Source: Sulfurimonas sp.
Lineage (GTDB): Bacteria > Campylobacterota > Campylobacteria > Campylobacterales > Sulfurimonadaceae
Length of the DNA stretch: 64,000 nt
NCBI GenBank assembly: GCA_030949825.1
Contig: JAUZSC010000032.1
Location: 1-64,000, forward strand
Direction of reading: 5' to 3'
Shown here: positions 38,144 to 47,338 of the stretch, in pieces
How positions within the stretch are numbered: position 1 is the stretch's first letter
How the letters are laid out: each line of letters starts with the position of its first letter
Made by a program: the position numbers and the translations under genes
The notes under the pieces: generated by a model
Told to the model about the DNA's origin: nothing
What the model saw: only the letters and a program-made list of their open reading frames with translations
Databases searched by the model: none

Positions 38144-39613
38144 CTGAAAACTTCGCAAAATTCAAAAATCACTCCAAAATTCCAGCATAAGCCTGCATTT
38201 CAGCAAATAATTTATCAGAAATATCATTTTTCAGCCTAAAATCCTGAACACTCCAAGCTATTAAAAGCAGCCTTAAACCTTCTAAAAAGAAATAGTGGGT
38301 TATCTTTCCTTTTGATCTTGCTAAGTCACATATCATTTGAATTGTTTGATTATTGGTAAGTTCTGATTTAATCTCATAAAAATAACCTCCAACAAAGAAG
38401 CATATAGCGATGATGTTTTTTATAGATTCCCAGTCTCTAACTTGGTACTCTTCCCAACCTAAAACATCTTTGAGAAATTTAAATACTCCCTCTATCTTAG
38501 AGCGATGTAGATAAATATGATATACCTCTTTAGCTTCTAAATATGTCTTTACAGGTAATGTAGTTATAAGCAACATAGGCTCCTTATAAAGTCTATTACC
38601 ATCTCTTTTTAGAAGTGTACTTCTAACTGTTGTATATACCTTTTCATTGAGGGTAATAGTGTCCCATTCAATAAGACACTTCGCTTGAGAATAACACTTA
38701 CCTTTGAGCGTTAGTTGTTTTATCAGATATACTTTTTTATTGGCAAATTCACTATCAATTAATTTGATATAATTTTTTCTATTTGTTTTAGGATTTATTT
38801 TTGTTTGGTTTGAATTTCTAGTTTTTTTAACTCTAACTACAGCATCATCTTTTAATGTTTCACTTACGAATTCTAAATGCTCTACGCTGTCACAACCCCT
38901 ATCATGCACATGACAAAGAGAGATATCAGGATTTACCTCTTTAAAGGCTTTGCTTTGGTCTTGCAGATGTTTTTCTAAAGTAGTTGTCATATTTATATAA
39001 CTTTCTTTTTCAATCTTTTTAGCTATCTCTTCTTTTCGTTGTATATTTTTGATTTTACCATCGTTATAATCTTTGAGTTCCTTTTTAATTAAAAAGTCCT
39101 CTTGTTTATTACTAAATACTGTTATATTTGAGAGGGTAAGTTCTTTTTTATTCTCATCTAAGATAACGCTTCCTAGAGTTGTATAACCATTGATAATTCC
39201 ACCATCTAGTGATCTCACTTTACCTATATTTTCAAGTTTACTTGAATATGGTTTCCTGCTATCTGAATGGTCACTAAATATATAGAGTCGTTTATTTCCA
39301 TTTAACTTTTCAACACTATTTTTGATTAGGGCTTGAGAGATTTTCTTATCATCTAGGACTGACTCTAATTTATTATTGATCAAGTTCTTGCTTCTATCAA
39401 ACTCTTGTTTATTATCACTTATAGTCCATAGTTTTATCGTCTTGTATTCAACTATTTTTTTTAAAAAGATTTTCTGTTTTTTTCACTATGCGTTTGTCAT
39501 TGAAGTTGCTTGTTACTTTTGAAATATAATCTAGGAGTGTCATTTTTCTCTCTTGTTTTTGTATATTTCAAAATAGCATTAATAGTTCCAATTTAGTTTT
39601 GCGAAGTTCTCAG
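38144..39613 (-). mobile_element. IS4-family element inserted in the group II intron (7-bp target duplication)
   Basis: The 1470-bp element has inverted repeats CTGAAAACTTCGCAAAA and CTGAGAACTTCGCAAAA (one mismatch). It is flanked by the direct repeat TGAAATT at 38137-38143 and 39614-39620. One transposase gene fills it. Deleting the element and one repeat rejoins intron RNA. Confidence 0.92.
38169..39543 (-). pseudogene. IS4-family transposase (one-base insertion)
   Basis: The start ATG at 39543 gives MTLLDYISKVTSNFNDKR. An extra base in the T8 run at 39455-39462 shifts the frame; removing it yields 458 codons. Acidic residues lie in FSDHSDS and VHDRGCDS, and the YREK signature is YLHRSKIEGVFKFLK near residue 360. 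All three catalytic acidic positions seem present. Confidence 0.85.
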
Positions 39614-40005
39614 TGAAATTACACCCTAACCTCTTCGGCTCTAGGCATAACATTCAGAAATCACAAGGCTCTCCCAAGTTCCAAAACAATCAATTCATCT
39701 ACCCGCTACGGACTTAGACCCCGACACCTCTTGTCTAAGCTAACCTTTTCTTCTTTTATTGGGCTAGTGTTAAAAACTAGAAAAACACTTTTTAATTTCG
39801 CTTATATAAATGCTGACTTCCAGTAAATGAAGACTTTGGTCAGGTGTGACGATAAATATTACGGGGCTCAACACCTTCACGCCGAAGCATTGTGGCTGAT
39901 AGACTGCCCTTACTACAGCTTCATATTATTTGTTACCGCCTAATATGTGTAGTTTGGTTTCAGGCTGATGGCTAATCTTTACCTGAGCTGGATTGTCCAG
40001 CTTGA
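39614..40005 (-). other. Group II intron 5' RNA (domain I-like) between two transposase genes
   Basis: This 390-nt stretch has no gene. On the minus strand it contains GGCGGTAACAAATA, GAAGCTGTAGTAAGGGCAGT, TGAGCCCCGTAAT and GTGTCGGGGTCTAAGTCCGT, blocks typical of domain I of bacterial group II introns. At 39986-40002 there is a perfect 7-bp hairpin (AGCTGGA/TCCAGCT) right after the transposase stop at 40011. The intron 5' end lies near there. Confidence 0.65.
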
Positions 40006-40010
40006 TTGCC

Positions 40011-41147
40011 TTAGCTTTGCTTGGCACACTCATTTGCAATTTTCCAAATAAGAATACAGGCATTAGAAATGATAAGAAGCCTTTTAAATAGGGCTAGTGG
40101 CTCCTTTTGTTGCCACTCTTCTAAATTAAACCCTGAGGATTTGAGTAGTTTAAAATAGCTTTCTATTTTCCATCTGTAATAATACCACTGCGCTAATGTT
40201 TTTGCATCTATCTCTTCATCAAAGAGATTAGAAACAAGTAACCACTCTGCTACAACTTCATTTTTATCATTGACTAATCTCTCAACTATAAATCTTAATT
40301 TTAGAGTTTTTCCTTTAGTTCTTTGAAGTTTCCTTTTTCCATTTTTACCTGCTATCATTTTTGTAGCATCTCTTGAGATTGTTATATTGCACTCATTTGC
40401 GAATATAGTTACTTTCTTCTTTTTGTAAACTATTTTTTTAACCTCTTTACCAAATGGTAGCTTATCAGCTAATTCTGACTGTTTAATACTTATCGTTTGT
40501 TTACTCTTTTCATCATAATAATTAACTGTAGAATTCTTCTTACCTCTCAATAAAAAGAGTTGCTTATCTTCATCTAAGCCTCGCATAAAGGCTATGCTAT
40601 CTGATTCCCTATCAACTATATGAATGATTTTTTTGTCTGTATTTATCCTGTCGCACATATGTTTTGCTCTAACTCTTAGTTCTCCTAAATGAGTTAGATT
40701 CATATCTATCTTATCATCATATGTTGAGTAAACATTATCTGCTGTTTTAAGGTTATGGTCTAATACTCCTATAGGCTCGCCAGTTCTATCACTTGCAGCT
40801 ATCGCTCCTTGATAGTCATAGCCTATTTTCATACATGTATCTTTTCGGTTTTCTGATTTGAGTTCTTTTTTAGAACTATGGTTTTTATAATCTAAATGAG
40901 ACCAATCTTCTAAGGCTAAAACATATTTGTCACATTGAGAAACAATCTCTTGTTCTAAATGCTTTTGCAGAGGTTTGTGGAGTTCCTTTATTGTTGCATT
41001 TGGATTATTTAAAAATCTCCAATTGGCTTGAACTTGAGTCATCGGTGGAGTACCAAGCAGTATCTTTAATCCATTTGTAGCTCTCTGTTGAGCATTTATA
41101 GCACTCTTTACCATTACATCAAATCTTTTTTTTAAACGAAGTTCCAT
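40011..41147 (-). CDS. IS4-family (Tn5/IS50-like) transposase
   Basis: The 378-residue protein is one intact frame. The N-terminal part (NAQQRATNGLKILLG, ANWRFLNNPNATIKEL) is like the DNA-binding domain of Tn5 transposase. Catalytic parts are ALEDWSHLDY, HIVDRESDSIAFM and the YREK block YYYRWKIESYFKLLK. A terminal sequence TTTGTGTAGAGAGCTATG ends at 41209. The other end was not found; the group II intron adjoins the stop codon. Confidence 0.9.
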   Translation of the reverse strand: MELRLKKRFDVMVKSAINAQQRATNGLKILLGTPPMTQVQANWRFLNNPNATIKELHKPLQKHLEQEIVSQCDKYVLALEDWSHLDYKNHSSKKELKSENRKDTCMKIGYDYQGAIAASDRTGEPIGVLDHNLKTADNVYSTYDDKIDMNLTHLGELRVRAKHMCDRINTDKKIIHIVDRESDSIAFMRGLDEDKQLFLLRGKKNSTVNYYDEKSKQTISIKQSELADKLPFGKEVKKIVYKKKKVTIFANECNITISRDATKMIAGKNGKRKLQRTKGKTLKLRFIVERLVNDKNEVVAEWLLVSNLFDEEIDAKTLAQWYYYRWKIESYFKLLKSSGFNLEEWQQKEPLALFKRLLIISNACILIWKIANECAKQS

Positions 41148-41189
41148 ATACTCTACTTTTTAGTTAATCCTAGCAATTTTTGAGCCTTT

Positions 41190-41209
41190 TATTTGTGTAG
41201 AGAGCTATG
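41190..41209 (-). repeat. Terminal inverted repeat of the Tn5-like element
   Basis: The sequence reads CATAGCTCTCTACACAAATA on the minus strand from 41209. The same 20 bases form the right end of the MITE at 42873-43139. It resembles the 19-bp ends of Tn5 in its ACACAA step. Confidence 0.75.
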
Positions 41210-41228
41210 ATTATATTAAGGGTTGGTT

Positions 41229-42594
41229 ATGTTAAAAAAAACTGCTGGATTTTCAGCGGTTTTGAGAAATAAAAAAAAGAGAAGTGTTATTCCAAACTAA
41301 ACATAAGATTGGAGTGAATTCATTCACAAGAGCAAGAAAGCTAGGATTTGATAAAATTATGACTATGATGATTAAAAAGAGTAATAAATCTTTACAAAAC
41401 AGTATCAATGACACTCAATTAACATTGGGTGAAGATGTTACTATCACCAATAGTGCATATACTCAAGCAAGAGCTAAATTAAACTATACTGCTTTTAAAG
41501 AGTTTGCAGAGATAGCTCGTGATATGTTTTATGAAGATGGAGAGTATGAAACCTATAAAGGCTTTAGAATACTTGCAATAGATGGTTCTGTAACTACACT
41601 CCCTAATACAGCAGATGTAAAAAAAGAGTTTAATCCAATGAAGGTTAAATGCCAAATAAAAGATTTTGCTAAAGATGTATCTCAAGGAAGAGTATCTTGT
41701 TTGTTTGATGTACTTAATAATATTGCAATTGATTCCTCTATCACCAATAAGAATAAAAGTGAAGATAACGACCTCATAGCTTATGATGAGAGAACTTTAG
41801 CCCTACAACACCTATACGATTGTACATTAGATGATTTAACTATCATGGATAGAGGATATCCATCGTTTGAGCTATTTGCAGCAGTGCATAACAATACAAA
41901 TATACTTTGTAGATTAAGAAGGAATATATTCTCAAAAGCAAAGTCCTTGTTTGATGCACATAGTGAGAGAAAAGATGTAATACTTGAAATTAATGCACCT
42001 AAGTATCTCAAAGAAGAATTACGAGAAAATAATATCCCTACAAAAATGAAAATCAGATTTGTACAAGTTATCTTAGATAACGGTACAGTAGAAGTATTAG
42101 CAACAAATGTACTGAGTAATGATAAACTAAAAACATCTGACTTTAAAGAACTCTATGCTCTAAGATGGGGAATAGAAACATATTTCGACCTTATTAAAAA
42201 TAGACTCTCACTTGAAAACTTTACAGGTCAAACAGCCCTTGCAGTAAAGCAGGACTTCTTTGCAACTATATTTCTCACAAACTATGAGTCAATGATGACT
42301 TACGATATGAACGAAGAGTTAAAAGAGACAACTAAAGATAATAAGTATATTCAAAAGATAAATAAAGCTGTGTCATTCAATCTTATAAAGCATAAGGTAT
42401 TTGATCTTTTATACCTTGATAACCCACTAGATGAGATGCTAGAGCAGATGGAAAAGCTATTTTTAACCAATACAATAGTTATACGACCTGATAGAAAATC
42501 AAAACCACGACTTGATAAAGATATACATAAATTCACGATTGCCACCAATTCGATAAATCACCTTAAAAGGAAAAAGAAAAATGTTGGGAATTAG
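41229..42594 (+). pseudogene. IS4-family transposase (one-base insertion near the start)
   Basis: ATG at 41229 begins MLKKTAGFSAVLRNKKKR. One extra A in the A8 run at 41271-41278 causes a shift; removing it gives 455 codons. Catalytic blocks are FRILAIDGSVTTLP, LTIMDRGYPSFELF and YALRWGIETYFDLIK. It is a different subgroup from its two IS4 neighbours. Its ends were not established. A C9 run lies 55 nt after the stop. Confidence 0.88.
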
Positions 42595-42872
42595 TCAGAT
42601 GGAAGTCCGTAACTATGGTATTTGTAGGCTTAACTTAATGCCGTTGGACCCCCCCCCACTTAGTATAAACTTATATTACTCTGTAGTATGTTTAAAAGCC
42701 AAAAATCAATCTAAAAATAAATTAATGTGTTTTTAGATATACTTTTAATTGCTAGAATTACTTGTTAGAATTAATGGAGCGGTAAAAAGCTTTTAAGGTC
42801 GGAGGATTAATTACCTTTCGACCTTTTTTTTTGCCCTCATTTATTCTAAAAAGGTGGTAATTGTGTTATAAT
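42595..42872 (+). other. Non-coding DNA between the IS4 transposase and the MITE
   Basis: There is no gene in these 278 nt. It holds the presumed IS4 end region with a C9 run at 42649-42657, a -10-like TTAGAAT near 42766, and a terminator at 42795-42832. The last 8 bases are one copy of the MITE target duplication. The stretch between the -10-like box and the terminator could give a short RNA. Confidence 0.5.
42795..42832 (+). terminator. Intrinsic terminator
   Basis: The arms AAGGTCG and CGACCTT flank a 17-nt loop and are followed by a T9 run on the plus strand. It would end transcription from the IS4 transposase or from a small transcript starting near 42776. Confidence 0.75.
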
Positions 42873-43139
42873 CATACCTCTCTACACAACTCAAAAGGAC
42901 AGAACCCCTTGTTTATGGGGTTGTAAAATATAAGTTAGGAAATAACGGCTAATCAAGTCAATTGAACTCAAATACTACAGTTGTTTTTACCATAAAGTTT
43001 ATATTTCCATCCATTTATAAGAAAAAGGCTTAAAAAAACAATACATTGATATTGAAAATATCAATATTTAACTTAATAATTTCCTTAAAGTGCTCAAAAT
43101 AGGCTTTTAAAGCGTAAAATATTTGTGTAGAGAGCTATG
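42873..43139. mobile_element. 267-bp MITE-like element with 8-bp target duplication
   Basis: The ends are inverted repeats CATACCTCTCTACACAA and CATAGCTCTCTACACAA (one mismatch). Direct repeats GTTATAAT lie on both sides at 42865-42872 and 43140-43147. It contains no gene. Internal hairpins occur at 42903-42922 (AACCCC/GGGGTT) and 43045-43065 (9-bp perfect stem). Its right end is identical over 20 bases to the end of the Tn5-like element, which probably mobilises it. Confidence 0.88.
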
Positions 43140-43187
43140 GTTATAATTTAATATAAGTAAATACATCTACTTAAAGAGGAATTTATA

Positions 43188-43379
43188 ATGACTACAATAG
43201 ATGAAAAAGAAGTTTTAGAAATCGAGAAGATTAAACTAGAAGTAACAAAACTTTTACAAACAGATTTTAAGCTAGAAAATAAACAACATAGAAATGATAC
43301 TATCAAAGTTTTTTTATTGACTGTTGCAGTAACGACTGCTGTAGTTACTGCATATTTTAAAATACAGATAGGACTTTAA
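43188..43379 (+). CDS. Small single-helix membrane protein
   Basis: The 63-residue protein has a charged helical start (EKEVLEIEKIKLEVTKLLQ) and one C-terminal membrane helix (TIKVFLLTVAVTTAVVTAYF). AGAGGA lies 8-10 nt upstream of the ATG. No family recognised. The MITE sits 48 nt upstream and its target duplication supplies a TATAAT at 43142-43147. The 3' end overlaps murE by 4 nt. Confidence 0.65.
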   Translation: MTTIDEKEVLEIEKIKLEVTKLLQTDFKLENKQHRNDTIKVFLLTVAVTTAVVTAYFKIQIGL

Positions 43380-44668
43380 AGATTTAACAACTCTCTCACA
43401 ACTTCTCTATCATCAAAAGGGAATTTTTCATCATAGATTATCTGAAAAGATTCATCACCTTTTCCTAAAATCAGAACAACATCTTCTTCTTCTTGATCAT
43501 CAAGTGCCATTTCTATCGCTTTTTTACGGTTAAGCTCTACTATAACATTCGTTCTATCCGTAATCCCCGATAAAATATCTTCTATTATCATCTCGGGGTC
43601 TTCATGTCTAGGGTTGTCACTTGTTATGTATGTTCTTTTAGCGAGTGATGCCGCGACTCTTCCCATCATCGAGCGTTTTGATTTATCTCTATCTCCACCT
43701 GCTCCAAATACTACCAAAAGCTCTTTTTCTTTAAGTGCATTTAGTACCTGTTGCATTCCATCAGGAGTATGTGCAAAATCTACGATAACATTCGGGGCTT
43801 CACAGACTTGCTCCATCCGTCCACTAACTCCTGCAAAGTTATCTACAACTTCTGCTATCTCTTGGAGTGTTTTATCTGTCACTAAGTCTACTGCAGCGAT
43901 TGCAGCCATAGTATTGTAAAGATTAAAAAAGCCATGAAGTGAAGCTGTAAAGGGGACTATATCTTTAAAATGTTGGATAATTCCACTCGAAGCATCGTTG
44001 AGTGAGTATGCCATCAGTCGGTATGTTGAAGGGTTCTCTATGCTGTATGAATATGCATTTTTCATATTAAAAGCGGATTTTGGCTCATCTTTATTTATAA
44101 GTTTTTTACCTTCATCTTCAAAGAAACTATTTTTAACAGCTATGTATTCACCAAGTGTTTTATGGTAATCTAAATGGTCTTGAGTAATATTGGTTAAAAT
44201 CTTTAACTCAAATGTCAGACCTTCTACTCTCTTTTGAACGATTGCATGTGAACTTACTTCCATAATAAAGTATTCACATCCAGCTTCGACTGCTTGATAA
44301 ATATGTTTATATGTGTTTAAAACTGATGGTGTAGTAAGGCTTTTACCTTCTGCAACTTCATCATTCATAAAAAGTCCACGTGTTCCTTGCGTAGCACATT
44401 TATAACCTAAGTCTAAAAGATAAGAATAAATTGCACTTGCTGTAGTAGTTTTACCGTTTGTTCCAGTAATTCCAATAATTTTTATTTGATCTATTCCAAA
44501 GAGTTCTGCAATTTCTTGGATCTTTATAATAGAATGAGCATTATTATCTTTAGCATTTTGGAGATATTTTTCATTTTGAGTTGTTATGACAAAGGCTGTA
44601 TTTTCATCACAGTCCATAGAATTTTCACTGACGTATTTATATGCTTGGTTTGGTAACTCTATTTTCAA
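43376..44668 (-). CDS. murE: UDP-N-acetylmuramoyl-tripeptide ligase MurE
   Basis: MurE adds the third amino acid, usually meso-diaminopimelate in Gram-negatives, to the peptidoglycan precursor. The 430-residue protein has the ATP loop IIGITGTNGKTTTASAIY, MEVSSHAIVQKRV, DFAHTPDGM and the DAP-type recognition ITSDNPRHEDPE (DNPR motif). The N-terminal domain is shorter than in E. coli. It follows a TPR-like gene with no gap. Confidence 0.94.
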   Translation of the reverse strand: MKIELPNQAYKYVSENSMDCDENTAFVITTQNEKYLQNAKDNNAHSIIKIQEIAELFGIDQIKIIGITGTNGKTTTASAIYSYLLDLGYKCATQGTRGLFMNDEVAEGKSLTTPSVLNTYKHIYQAVEAGCEYFIMEVSSHAIVQKRVEGLTFELKILTNITQDHLDYHKTLGEYIAVKNSFFEDEGKKLINKDEPKSAFNMKNAYSYSIENPSTYRLMAYSLNDASSGIIQHFKDIVPFTASLHGFFNLYNTMAAIAAVDLVTDKTLQEIAEVVDNFAGVSGRMEQVCEAPNVIVDFAHTPDGMQQVLNALKEKELLVVFGAGGDRDKSKRSMMGRVAASLAKRTYITSDNPRHEDPEMIIEDILSGITDRTNVIVELNRKKAIEMALDDQEEEDVVLILGKGDESFQIIYDEKFPFDDREVVRELLNL

Positions 44669-45250
44669 CTAGGAAACCTTTACGAGTTTTTTTAATAATT
44701 TTTGAAGTGGCTCATCGGCAGGAAAAGCACCTAAGGCATTTTCTAAATATGTTAAAGCCATGTCTGAATAACCATGTTCTATCAAGTTATCTAGAAAATC
44801 TAAAAAATCTTCTTTTTGTGTAATAATAACTTTTGTAGAAAACATAATATTTTCAAAAGTACTTTTAAAGTTTCCCGTAGAGTTTACTACACTTTTAAAA
44901 TCTTGATATAAAATGCCATCTTCAAGTTCAACTCTTTGACGAATAGGGTCTGCAAAGATTTCACCAAGTTTTTCTATTGTACCATCCATATTTTGTAAGA
45001 TATCGTCCATAATAGCATCTGCAGCATCTTGATCTTCTTCTCTGAGAATTTCATAATAATCAAATAAAGCTTCAGCTCCACCCTCTCCACTCATAGCCAT
45101 CTCTGAAAGAATCACGCCATTGTAAGCTTCTTTAGAATTTGGAAAATTTTCTAAGACATAAGCAAACTTTTCAAGTGCTTGTTTATAGTTTGCTTGAGAA
45201 AAACTATCTTTTGCTTGTGTTAATGTTTTATATTTACTTATGTTGGGCAT
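44669..45250 (-). CDS. TPR-like protein of unknown role
   Basis: The 193-residue protein has helical repeats such as AKDSFSQANYKQALEKFAYV and YLENALGAFPADEPLQKLLK that look like tetratricopeptide units at both ends. There is no signal or membrane segment. It is directly upstream of murE and downstream of a NifU-like gene. The function is unknown. Confidence 0.7.
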   Translation of the reverse strand: MPNISKYKTLTQAKDSFSQANYKQALEKFAYVLENFPNSKEAYNGVILSEMAMSGEGGAEALFDYYEILREEDQDAADAIMDDILQNMDGTIEKLGEIFADPIRQRVELEDGILYQDFKSVVNSTGNFKSTFENIMFSTKVIITQKEDFLDFLDNLIEHGYSDMALTYLENALGAFPADEPLQKLLKKLVKVS

Positions 45251-45291
45251 TTTTCCTCACTTGTGGCATTTACATGGTGTATTCTATCATT

Positions 45292-45567
45292 TTATAAGTT
45301 GTCTATATCGTTTTCCATGCCTTGAGGGACATTTATTACACATAGTTCTGGATGAATATCCATTCGAAGTTGTCGCTCGACACCGTATTTCAAGGTCTTT
45401 CCACTACTTCCACATCCAATACATGCACCTTTTAGTTGTACATATACACTTCCATTTTTAACAGTGACAAAATCAATGTCACCGCCATCAAGGGCCAAAG
45501 ATGGACGTACTTTGTCTATAACAGTTCTAACTGGGTCCATTAACTCTTCATCACTAAATGGAATCAT
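45292..45567 (-). CDS. NifU-like C-terminal domain protein (Fe-S scaffold)
   Basis: The 91-residue protein is a stand-alone Nfu domain: RPSLALDGGDIDFVTV followed by the cluster-binding LKGACIGCGSSGKTLKYGVE (CxxC). Such proteins assemble or carry Fe-S clusters. It is upstream of the TPR-like gene and murE on the same strand. Confidence 0.92.
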   Translation of the reverse strand: MIPFSDEELMDPVRTVIDKVRPSLALDGGDIDFVTVKNGSVYVQLKGACIGCGSSGKTLKYGVERQLRMDIHPELCVINVPQGMENDIDNL

Positions 45568-45660
45568 AAAATTTCCTTTTTCTATCTATTTTATTTTGTA
45601 CACATAAAATATGACAATATCGCTTAACATGTCATAAAAAAACAAACTTACTTTTTCCCT

Positions 45661-46878
45661 CTAGTCTAGAAGTGTCATTACTTCACTTACATAACGAGGC
45701 TTTCTCATTCCTATAAGTATATAATCCACATTGTCTCTTTGGCTTAAAAATTTTATTGCGCACTCTTGCATAGAAGTCGAACATTTTAAGAAATAATCTT
45801 TTAAAGTTACTTTTGTACTTTTAGAACATTCATATTCTACCATTTTTCTGTACTCAGTTAAAAACATATCAATATAATTTAGCATAGTTTCTTTATTTTC
45901 TTCGTCAATAAGTTCGACTGACTTTTTCATATGTGGGATAATCTCAGAATATAAAAAACTATCATAGTCACCTATCCATCCAAACTTATGCTTGTTATCA
46001 TCAAGTTGTTCCAAAAGATTAAACATAGATCTAAGCGTATCATTATCACATACATCCATAAGTTCATTAAAATGTGCATAATAATCTCTGCTTTCATCAT
46101 AATCAGCAAGTCTGTACATAAGTCCTTCATATTGAGCATTTAAAGGTCTATTAACAAGTACTCTTAGCCCATTTTTTTTAGCCCAAGAAGCGCATTTAAG
46201 ACCTTCTGTTTCAAGAATATTAATAGGAAGTTGAATCGTAGTAAAACTATGTATATCATTTCCTATCTCCCCAGCCGCATCTTCGGCTAAGGTTAGTAAA
46301 TCATCAAAAGGCAAAAACTCTTCATCGGTTCTTGCTTTAGAAAAACTATTTGAACTAATACCATAGCTCTTAATATTTCCATTTTGCACAGCTAACTCTA
46401 ACGCCATAAAAGCGTCAAAGAGTCTTTTATACATTTCATCAAGTCTCTCATCTTTCTCGATACCTCTGTTTATTGCATCTAGTAGATAGTACTCAGGATT
46501 ATGTATCAGGTAACAATCAAGTGTTTGCATCTCCAATCGCGCTAAAGTTTTTCCAAGCTGATCTTCGATAAAACTCTGCGATATACAATGAAAACAATTT
46601 TCACTGTACTCTACAACTTCATCAAAAGGATTTTCTTTGTGTCGTGCCATATTATCATTTTGAATGTAGCCAAATTTCGATACAACTTCAACATCTTCAA
46701 GTATATCTTCTTCAAAGTCTTTAAACACTAATGCAATTGCTCGTTCAGCTGAGCCATTCATATAGTTTGATGAAGTATCTATCATTGTGATACCAGATTG
46801 TATTGCTAATTTTAATGCTTGGATGTGTTGTGGATTATGTTCACTAATTCTGTAAGTTCCAAATGCGAAATTACTCAT
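45661..46878 (-). CDS. Aldo/keto reductase-family protein
   Basis: The 405-residue protein has the barrel start FGTYRISEHNPQH, the tetrad region MIDTSSNYMNGSAERAI, VVSKFGY and CYLIHNPEYY, so Asp, Tyr, Lys and His are present. NGNIKSYGISSNSF and LVNRPLNA fit the family. A C-terminal extension of about 100 residues is unusual. Substrate unknown. Confidence 0.88.
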   Translation of the reverse strand: MSNFAFGTYRISEHNPQHIQALKLAIQSGITMIDTSSNYMNGSAERAIALVFKDFEEDILEDVEVVSKFGYIQNDNMARHKENPFDEVVEYSENCFHCISQSFIEDQLGKTLARLEMQTLDCYLIHNPEYYLLDAINRGIEKDERLDEMYKRLFDAFMALELAVQNGNIKSYGISSNSFSKARTDEEFLPFDDLLTLAEDAAGEIGNDIHSFTTIQLPINILETEGLKCASWAKKNGLRVLVNRPLNAQYEGLMYRLADYDESRDYYAHFNELMDVCDNDTLRSMFNLLEQLDDNKHKFGWIGDYDSFLYSEIIPHMKKSVELIDEENKETMLNYIDMFLTEYRKMVEYECSKSTKVTLKDYFLKCSTSMQECAIKFLSQRDNVDYILIGMRKPRYVSEVMTLLD

Positions 46879-46927
46879 ATTATCTCACTTTTATTTAAAG
46901 TATTTTAGGATTGGGAAGTTTTTTTAG

Positions 46928-46960
46928 CTCTAGTTCCCAAGTGAAACTTGGGAACTAGAG
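46928..46960. repeat. Perfect 14-bp inverted repeat after rplQ
   Basis: CTCTAGTTCCCAAG and its complement surround a 5-nt loop. It lies between the rplQ stop and the aldo/keto reductase gene. On the minus strand it is followed by CTAAAAAAAC, not a T-run, so it is an odd terminator. It may stabilise the end of the operon mRNA. Confidence 0.6.
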
Positions 46961-46973
46961 AGAAGGTTGACAC

Positions 46974-47324
46974 TTATACTAATTCTATAAATGCCATAGT
47001 CGTAGCATCACCACGACGAATTCTAGTACGAGTAATTCTAGTATATCCACCATTACGGTCAACATATTTAGGAGCTATCTCATTTACTAAAGTTTTTGTT
47101 GCTTCTTTACTTTGAAGCGCTGCGAATACTGTTCTATGAGCGTTAGAATCATTCTTAGTTGCAACTGTAATAAGTTTTTCAACATATGAACGAAGTTCTT
47201 TTGCTTTGATAACAGTAGTTTCGATTTTTCCATGTTCAATTAACGAAATACTAAGGTTCTTAAGTAAAGCAGCACGGTGTGCGCTTGTACGACCTAGTTT
47301 ACGGTATCCATGACGATGTCTCAT
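46974..47324 (-). CDS. rplQ: 50S ribosomal protein L17
   Basis: The 116-residue protein starts [20 protein letters not shown] and ends TTMAFIELV, the usual L17 pattern. It is the last gene of the alpha operon, 14 nt after rpoA. Confidence 0.97.
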   Translation of the reverse strand: MRHRHGYRKLGRTSAHRAALLKNLSISLIEHGKIETTVIKAKELRSYVEKLITVATKNDSNAHRTVFAALQSKEATKTLVNEIAPKYVDRNGGYTRITRTRIRRGDATTMAFIELV

Positions 47325-47338
47325 CTAATATCCTCTTA

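Larger units (their letters stand above)
36605..40005 (-). mobile_element. Group II intron, itself interrupted by an IS4-family element (ends approximate)
   Basis: The parts are: domain I-like RNA at about 39614-40005, an IS at 38144-39613, the rest of the 5' RNA at about 38026-38143, the reverse transcriptase ORF, and domains V and VI at 36620-36674. Without the IS the intron is about 1.9 kb, a normal size. Exact splice sites were not fixed. It lies between the stop of a Tn5-like transposase and the start of the small exported protein gene. Confidence 0.8.

Noticed and set aside
33591-42594. Programmed ribosomal frameshifting in the transposase genes
   Set aside because: Frameshifts occur at varied sites and in both directions, several per gene, and the same pattern breaks rpoB, rplA and rplF. 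Sequence error explains all of them.
41229-42888. The CATA-type repeats at 41190-41209 and 42873-42889 as the two ends of the plus-strand IS4 element
   Set aside because: Exact 8-bp flanking repeats show that the 42873 end belongs to the 267-bp MITE, and the 41190 end lies on the Tn5-like side.
46928-46960. The inverted repeat after rplQ as a standard intrinsic terminator
   Set aside because: The stem is followed by an A-run on the minus strand and by no T-run, so it is listed only as a repeat.
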